NCBI GenBank assembly: GCA_044351785.1 | Contig: JBILFC010000085.1 | Coordinates: 1 to 10,309, forward strand | Reading direction: 5' to 3' | Length of the DNA stretch: 10,309 nt | From: JAIYCX01 sp044351785 | GTDB taxonomy: Bacteria; Bdellovibrionota_C; UBA2361; SZUA-149; DAOLCO01 | Shown here: in pieces, positions 6,673-10,309 of the stretch | Layout of the letters: each line of letters begins with the position of its first letter | Position numbering within the stretch: position 1 is the stretch's first letter | The notes under the pieces: generated by a model | Databases searched by the model: none | Seen by the model: the letters and a program-made list of their open reading frames with translations, nothing else | Told to the model about the DNA's origin: nothing | Position numbers and translations under genes: made by a program

Positions 6673-6745
6673 ACCACTCCGTGCGGAGATTTAAGGACGG
6701 CTCCCGACATTCGGGGGCCCCTTAACGCTCGGAGTGGATGATGGC
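6665..6745 (-). promoter_or_regulatory. Long hairpin, probable translational attenuator of the 93-aa gene
   Basis: In the minus-strand transcript GCCATCAT-CCACTCCG (6745-6730) pairs perfectly with CGGAGTGG-T-ATGATGGC (6681-6665), 16 pairs with one bulged U. Inside are GCG/CGC, then TTAAGG/CCTTAA, then GGCCCCCGA/TCGGGAGCC around an ATG loop with one A-C mismatch. The distal arm contains the GGAG and both ATG codons of the 93-aa gene. The proximal arm is codons 8-13 of a 14-codon ORF that has a perfect Shine-Dalgarno. Ribosomes on the short ORF would open the hairpin. A DNA cruciform or palindromic mobile element is the main alternative. Confidence 0.6.
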
Positions 6746-6766
6746 GCGCAATTCATCAGGCATCAT
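6722..6766 (-). CDS. 14-codon leader ORF (MMPDELRAIIHSER)
   Basis: AAAGGAGGTG (6780-6771, minus) lies six bases upstream of ATG at 6766 and is the strongest ribosome-binding site in the window. The ORF reads MMPDELRAIIHSER and stops at TAA (6724-6722), inside the 6665-6745 hairpin. Its codons 8-13 form the proximal arm of the outer stem. Such a short, strongly initiated ORF in front of a sequestered start is the pattern of attenuator leader peptides (ermC/cat type). It might instead be the stump of a gene interrupted by the palindrome; its frame differs by one base from that of the 93-aa ORF. Confidence 0.45.
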   Translation of the reverse strand: MMPDELRAIIHSER

Positions 6767-6858
6767 CGGGCACCTCCTTTCATGTGGAAGTTATTCAGAG
6801 ATATGGTGAAAATGTGCTCTTATTTTAAACTTGGGTTCGGATGGAGCAGATTTAATAG

Positions 6859-8169
6859 CTAAAAAGTATCTACTTTACCTAGTCCAAGTTTAGGGAAATT
6901 GGTGTTAAGTTCATAATTTATCGTTGATAACATCATGGCCCCGTAGCTACTCATTCTACCCTCGCTAGTATCATAGCCCCCTGCCTTAATAGCCTCGAAA
7001 ATTTTATGTTGATGAAGCATATTCTTTACGAGTTCTTTATCAACTTCTTTACCATTGATCTTGCCAGTACTTAACGCATTCTCCAACAGCTCTAAATTTT
7101 TTTGGCTAAATGCTTCTTCTGTTTCTCTTACGTTGAAGTTATATTCCCTCATTTCATAAGTTAAAGGCTTTTTATCATTTAAAGGTTTTTCAAATTCTTC
7201 AAGAACGTCATAAAGGCATCTGATATCATCATTTACATACTTATAAGCTTTTGAACCTTTTTCCGTGAATTCCCTTTTTGTTTCAAGCCCATTTATTTGA
7301 GTAAGGATAGATTGTCTTGGATTCTCATATTCTTCTCTGAGATATTTTTCTTTAATTATATCTACTGCAACTTTTTCAACCTGTGTTGTTTGGGAGCTGT
7401 CAAATAAATTTGAAATAAGACTACTGCTTGCTCTCATGGATGCCATTAGGACATTTGGTGCGATATCGCTCAATGAGTGAGTATGGATAGGCAGTGTTTT
7501 AGTGTCTAAGGTTACTGAAACTCTAGCTGGCTGGCTATCTGATAGTGTCACCTCTACATATGGCCGGTCTCCCATGGCAAGACGGGTTCTGTCGCCATCC
7601 TGGGATTTGCGGATAAGAGAAATAGTTTGTGAGTCTTCTAATTTCTGCCATGATTTATCTTTAAGTACAAAGATACTATTGGTATTTTTATCTTCAATAG
7701 CAATATCTTTTCCAATAAAGTATTTATTATGTTGATCATAGGATGCTAATCTATCTGTGGTGGCACCAGGGAAGCGCTTTAGCATTTCCTCCTTGAATTG
7801 CTCGTTAGAAGCTTTGGTAATAGAGTCTTTAACTCCCTTTTCTACGTTTATATTCTTAAGCGGTTTAAAGCCATTTTCAGCAGCATTATATTCGTACATC
7901 TGTTCACCTGGCCTGAAAATAATTACCCGATGATCAATTTCAAGCTTAGTAAATGATTTAAAGTCTTCTGGGTTAACAGGAGTGCCGGGTCGATATTTAT
8001 TTACAGCAGCGACGAAAGCTGCATCATCTAGGTATTTTGCGTCTTTATGAGTAAATGTACTATTGGTGACGGGATCGATTTTCTTAGGAAACCTAATTTC
8101 ACTTAAGTCAGGACTAGCCTCAGGTGACCGATCAGTCTGATTTTGAGATTTCGCTAGCGCTGAAGGCAT
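6859..8169 (-). CDS. Orphan 436-aa soluble protein, unknown function, with shared N-terminal motif
   Basis: I recognise no family. The product is hydrophilic with no signal peptide or transmembrane helix. The N-terminal 40 residues are polar and probably disordered. They contain ASPDLSEIRFPKKIDP (18-33), which aligns with residues 15-31 of the 457-aa protein at 1232-2605. Residues about 45-220 look like mixed alpha/beta or beta-rich structure, about 245-275 are Ser-rich, and the C-terminal 150 are helical and charged. The ATG at 8169 has only a weak AGGT about ten bases upstream. The gene is read away from the 65-aa membrane protein across a 180-base control region with repeated TTGTAAAG sites. 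It is probably monocistronic. A secreted effector carrying a shared export signal is one reading; nothing proves it. Confidence 0.6.
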   Translation of the reverse strand: MPSALAKSQNQTDRSPEASPDLSEIRFPKKIDPVTNSTFTHKDAKYLDDAAFVAAVNKYRPGTPVNPEDFKSFTKLEIDHRVIIFRPGEQMYEYNAAENGFKPLKNINVEKGVKDSITKASNEQFKEEMLKRFPGATTDRLASYDQHNKYFIGKDIAIEDKNTNSIFVLKDKSWQKLEDSQTISLIRKSQDGDRTRLAMGDRPYVEVTLSDSQPARVSVTLDTKTLPIHTHSLSDIAPNVLMASMRASSSLISNLFDSSQTTQVEKVAVDIIKEKYLREEYENPRQSILTQINGLETKREFTEKGSKAYKYVNDDIRCLYDVLEEFEKPLNDKKPLTYEMREYNFNVRETEEAFSQKNLELLENALSTGKINGKEVDKELVKNMLHQHKIFEAIKAGGYDTSEGRMSSYGAMMLSTINYELNTNFPKLGLGKVDTF

Positions 8170-8221
8170 ATTCGGTTAAACCTATGTAAAACACTCCATA
8201 TACAATATTATGGGAAAAGTT

Positions 8222-8320
8222 TTGTAAAGTGCATCATAGGCATTGCTTTACAATTGCTCGCATTAGAACCACACTCGGTTTGCCTCCTACGGAAAAGGAA
8301 GGTATAAACTCACTTTACAA
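8222..8320. repeat. Three copies of TTGTAAAG/CTTTACAA, likely operator sites
   Basis: TTGTAAAG occurs at 8222-8229, and its complement CTTTACAA at 8246-8253 and 8313-8320. The first and third extend to a perfect 10-base inverted repeat (TTGTAAAGTG and CACTTTACAA). The first and second form a palindrome with a 16-base spacer. The third lies just downstream of the TATAAA box serving the 65-aa gene, and the first two lie upstream of the divergent 436-aa gene. This arrangement suits a regulator acting on both promoters. Confidence 0.45.
8280..8308 (+). promoter_or_regulatory. Candidate promoter for the 65-aa membrane protein
   Basis: TTGCCT (8280-8285), a 17-base spacer and TATAAA (8303-8308) form the best sigma-70-like promoter in the window. 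Transcription would begin near 8315, inside the CTTTACAA site at 8313-8320. This leaves a leader of about 35 bases with AAGGA at 8332-8336. Confidence 0.5.
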
Positions 8321-8349
8321 CTCGGTAGAACAAGGATCTGCTAGATAAT

Positions 8350-8547
8350 ATGAGATTTATTAAAAGCTTAGGGTGCGGATTGTTGGGGTATGTAGTTGGT
8401 GCACTTGTCACATTTTTTTTAGTTAATCTGTTATCTAGTAATACTCATGACCTAGCAATGGAGTCTGTGATGACTGCCGTTTTTTTCGGTGGTCCAGTTA
8501 TTGGTGTATTTTCCTTTGTTCTTGGATATGTAAAGTTTAAGAGATAA
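8350..8547 (+). CDS. Small inner-membrane protein with two transmembrane helices (65 aa)
   Basis: Residues about 8-29 (GCGLLGYVVGALVTFFLVNLL) and 40-60 (MTAVFFGGPVIGVFSFVLGY) are hydrophobic and Gly-rich, joined by a short polar turn (SSNTHDLAME). Basic residues at both ends suggest both termini are cytoplasmic. It resembles small uncharacterised membrane proteins seen in many proteobacteria, in which the turn also reads NTHD, but I know no function for them. The gene has its own good promoter and a terminator just downstream, so it is probably monocistronic. The upstream TTGTAAAG sites suggest regulation shared with the divergent 436-aa gene. Confidence 0.7.
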   Translation: MRFIKSLGCGLLGYVVGALVTFFLVNLLSSNTHDLAMESVMTAVFFGGPVIGVFSFVLGYVKFKR

Positions 8548-8587
8548 TACAAATATGACCTATATAGTTTTATGAGGTTTTTAAAGT

Positions 8588-8634
8588 GGAGTCAGTAGGC
8601 GCGTTCTTATTTGTACTAACTCCTATTCTTTTAG
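8588..8634. terminator. Terminator between convergent 65-aa gene and folE2
   Basis: GGAGTCAGTA (8588-8597) pairs with TACTAACTCC (8614-8623) with one mismatch, followed on the plus strand by TATTCTTTTAG. On the minus strand the same stem is followed by ACTTTAAAAA. It overlaps the folE2 stop codon (8625-8623) and could serve both convergent genes. Confidence 0.5.
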
Positions 8635-9546
8635 CCCCTGAATGATCTCTCCTAAAGTCATATCCACTTCAGCCCATAGGTTATGAAAATGTACACTCTC
8701 GTTCACTTCTACATGAATTTTTATTTGTGTGCTTGGACTAAGGCTGTCACTAAATGTTTTAACAACTTCTTCAGTAATGCTTCTAATATTATCTTCACAG
8801 AACTGGCCTTGCTCATGAGTATGTCTTACGACGGAATGTTCGTCTTGCCCCTTTAGAAGTTCTCTAATAATTGGTAAGGAGCGGTCTAGTACATCATAAA
8901 CGTCAGTGTGGCTTATTTCATTATCAGTTATATAAAGCTTAGCTATGCCACCATTTGTATGAGCTTGAAGAGGAGCAGAACGGACTAGCTTCTCAGCTTC
9001 CTCATGGGAGTAGCCCTGTTCTTTGAGGGTATTGTAATAGGCTCTCATGCCCCATCTTTGTGTGCAGGGACAGGCATTAATAAATGGTACCTCTACGCCG
9101 ATTGTTAATCGAGAGTCGTTATTTTCAATTTTACAACTTGATCCAAAATGAATTAATTCTCTCGATGGTACTTTGGAGGGATTGGAATTATTCTCTTTCT
9201 CATAGAATGATTTTAAATCAACCTTACAAGTACTCTGTCCTTGAGTTCTTTGAATTAACTTTGTGCATTCAAGTACATATTCTTTTAGAGTTAATCCAGC
9301 ATTCCGTAGCTCTTCCATACACTCTTCAATTCTTGACATGTGCAGGCCTCGCTGAGTTCCTTTTAAGTCACAGGATACTTTTATGTCAGAATATAAAGAT
9401 ATCACTCTAGATTGATTAAAGGGATCTAGAACCTGTATATGAGTCGGTCTATTACTGATTCCAACTTGGGGAATGGTAAAAATAACCTTAGGAGTTGAAC
9501 TAGGGATATCTACAAATTCTTTTAATGCAATCTTTTGAAAGTCCAT
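8623..9546 (-). CDS. folE2: GTP cyclohydrolase FolE2 (GCYH-IB / MptA family)
   Basis: The enzyme converts GTP to 7,8-dihydroneopterin triphosphate, the first step toward folate and, in many bacteria, queuosine. Family marks in order are VGISN (28-32), KGTQRGLHMSR (62-72), VPFINACPCTQRWG (153-166, with the metal-binding and catalytic Cys pair region), QAHTNGG (194-200), HEQGQFCEDNIR (244-255) and ESVHFHNLWAE near the C terminus. The length (307 aa) is normal and all main motifs are present, so it should be active. Unlike zinc-only FolE (type IA), FolE2 can use other divalent metals and often backs up FolE under zinc shortage. I see no Zur-like palindrome upstream. The ATG has no Shine-Dalgarno. 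It lies 87 bases downstream of the winged-helix gene on the same strand, and may be read with it or from a weak promoter in that gap. Confidence 0.92.
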   Translation of the reverse strand: MDFQKIALKEFVDIPSSTPKVIFTIPQVGISNRPTHIQVLDPFNQSRVISLYSDIKVSCDLKGTQRGLHMSRIEECMEELRNAGLTLKEYVLECTKLIQRTQGQSTCKVDLKSFYEKENNSNPSKVPSRELIHFGSSCKIENNDSRLTIGVEVPFINACPCTQRWGMRAYYNTLKEQGYSHEEAEKLVRSAPLQAHTNGGIAKLYITDNEISHTDVYDVLDRSLPIIRELLKGQDEHSVVRHTHEQGQFCEDNIRSITEEVVKTFSDSLSPSTQIKIHVEVNESVHFHNLWAEVDMTLGEIIQGLKE

Positions 9547-9633
9547 AATTGTTTAAGATTAACTATTGATTTATTTGAAGGAAAGTAGGCTATATTTACA
9601 GAAAATTCAAGATATTGGAGTTTAGTCGGATAA

Positions 9634-9945
9634 TCAAAGACTTATATTTCTTCTTGATTTTTTGAGTAAGGCCTCTAAATTGGTTAAGTATGTAATGAAA
9701 TTATCCCGCCCTGATTTCGTAGCGCTGATAGTAGTTTGAGGTTTTAGGTCAATAAATTGTTTTTTAATTTTAATTGCATTAGCTTTTTCTAGAGCTTGAA
9801 GGTGTCTACTGAGATTGCCGTCGGTTAAGTTACAAATTTCTTTAATTTCATTGAAAGTTTTTTCATCTTTGCCGGCGCATAGCTCTGACATGAGTTGAAG
9901 TCTTGTAGGTTGATGAAATAACTTCTCTAGATTGTCCTTATCCAT
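9634..9945 (-). CDS. Winged-helix transcriptional regulator (HTH_34 type, 103 aa)
   Basis: This single-domain DNA-binding protein has the pattern FHQPTRLQLMSELC (10-23), FNEIKEICNLTDGNLSRHL (31-49, the helix-turn-helix with the recognition helix beginning at TDGN), a wing with IKIKKQF and TTISATKSGRD (71-81), and a C-terminal dimerisation-type helix (FITYLTNLEALLKK). LTDGNLSRHL is typical of the ArsR/MarR-like HTH_34 family. I chose ATG 9945 rather than ATG 9999: it begins right at the conserved N terminus and lies one base after the stop of the upstream membrane gene (TAA-A-ATG), so the pair is translationally coupled. No metal-binding Cys cluster is seen. It probably controls its own operon, and the membrane partner may convey its signal. 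Confidence 0.85.
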   Translation of the reverse strand: MDKDNLEKLFHQPTRLQLMSELCAGKDEKTFNEIKEICNLTDGNLSRHLQALEKANAIKIKKQFIDLKPQTTISATKSGRDNFITYLTNLEALLKKSRRNISL

Positions 9946-9946
9946 T

Positions 9947-10309
9947 TTATTCTTGATTGCGCGTTTTAATGAATAAATATCCGCCAATAATTTCCCCAAT
10001 AAAGAATACGAACGCCATCGGCATGGGGTTTAGAAAGGACATAAGAGGATGACTTAGAACTAGAAATGTTCCACAGATTATGTAGTACCAGCCCAATAGA
10101 AAGATCCCTCGGGTAGTGGAATGTCTAGAAGAGGTATGTACAAGACCAAACAAACACATCCAAGTTCCAAAAAGATAGTTATATTGATCATTGAGTATTA
10201 AAGACAAACTTAGTACACTGGCGATAAAAAGTGGCGCCACTATATCGAGTGTGGGTAAAAGATTTAGGAGGTTCCCTTTGGATTTAAAGTTCCATATCAG
10301 GAGACCGCC
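9947..10309 (-). CDS. Multi-pass membrane protein, 5' end cut by the window edge
   Basis: The frame stays open from its stop (9949-9947) to the right edge, 120 visible codons. The only internal early start is GTG 10240, which has no ribosome-binding site and would delete hydrophobic residues (LLIWNF), so the true start is probably beyond the window. Four hydrophobic segments are visible: around IVAPLFIASVLSLSLIL, YLFGTWMCLFGLVH, IFLLGWYYIICGTFLVL and AFVFFIGEIIGGYLFI. The C terminus is short and basic. I cannot name the family. It precedes the winged-helix gene by one base on the same strand. Pairs of a small membrane protein and an HTH_34 regulator recur in bacteria, which suggests a sensory or anti-regulator link, but that is inference. 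Confidence 0.65.
   Translation of the reverse strand, partial: GGLLIWNFKSKGNLLNLLPTLDIVAPLFIASVLSLSLILNDQYNYLFGTWMCLFGLVHTSSRHSTTRGIFLLGWYYIICGTFLVLSHPLMSFLNPMPMAFVFFIGEIIGGYLFIKTRNQE

Noticed and set aside
6427..6741. 104-codon plus-strand frame opposite the 93-aa gene
   Set aside because: It lies fully across the 93-aa gene and the hairpin, has no ribosome-binding site, and its product is low in recognisable order; it is most likely a shadow frame.
6665..6745. Integron attC site
   Set aside because: The foldback structure and size are attC-like, but the outer arms (GCCATCAT/ATGATGGC) lack the RYYYAAC and GTTRRRY core boxes, and no integrase or cassette series is present.
6665..6745. Insertion sequence or MITE ends
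   Set aside because: I see no target-site duplication next to the outer arms and no second copy in the window; kept only as an alternative to the attenuator reading.
7502..7735. 77-codon plus-strand frame opposite the 436-aa gene
   Set aside because: It is antisense to a longer gene, without promoter or ribosome-binding site; treated as a shadow.
9084..9410. 108-codon plus-strand frame opposite folE2
   Set aside because: folE2 motifs on the other strand explain this stretch completely.
9547..9633. Zur operator upstream of folE2
   Set aside because: folE2 is often zinc-regulated, but no GTTATAATATAAC-like palindrome is visible in this gap.
10238..10240. GTG 10240 as the true start of the membrane protein
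   Set aside because: The frame is open to the window edge with hydrophobic residues upstream, and no ribosome-binding site precedes this GTG.

Overview
This is an AT-rich bacterial window with genes on both strands. Most gene starts have weak or no Shine-Dalgarno sequence. The protein-coding content is chromosomal-accessory in style; I see no rRNA, tRNA, CRISPR array or transposase. I cannot name the phylum from sequence alone. The low GC, the split (RRE-less) lasso peptidase and two large soluble orphan proteins would fit an AT-rich, possibly host- or predator-associated Gram-negative lineage, but that is only a guess.

Layout from left to right. Positions 1-341 are AT-rich, with a probable decayed reading frame and a promoter. 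A 294-aa protein follows, belonging to the family often labelled '3-methyladenine DNA glycosylase' in actinobacterial genomes. Converging on it is an orphan 457-aa gene (minus strand). Divergent from that orphan is the centrepiece, 2700-5060: a compact lasso-peptide (RiPP) cluster in the order cyclase, precursor, leader peptidase (C-A-B2). An HD-domain hydrolase begins 14 nt after the peptidase, and a RidA-family protein follows.

The predicted lasso core is GGVDVTPEFVAGALS. Gly1 and Glu8 would form an 8-residue macrolactam ring, and the leader ends in Thr at -2. The leader-binding RRE (B1) protein and an export ABC transporter, both usual partners, are absent from the window.

Positions 6325-6780 are a small, more GC-rich minus-strand unit. 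A perfect Shine-Dalgarno drives a 14-codon open reading frame. That ORF runs into a very long hairpin, and the ribosome-binding site and start codon of the next gene (93 aa, unknown) are buried in the hairpin's distal arm. This is the architecture of a translational attenuator.

A second orphan (436 aa, minus strand, 6859-8169) shares an N-terminal motif with the first orphan, although the two proteins otherwise look unrelated. A divergent control region carries three copies of TTGTAAAG/CTTTACAA, followed by a 65-aa membrane protein. A convergent terminator separates that gene from folE2 (GTP cyclohydrolase IB). The right end holds a translationally coupled pair on the minus strand: a multi-pass membrane protein, cut by the window edge, and a winged-helix regulator.
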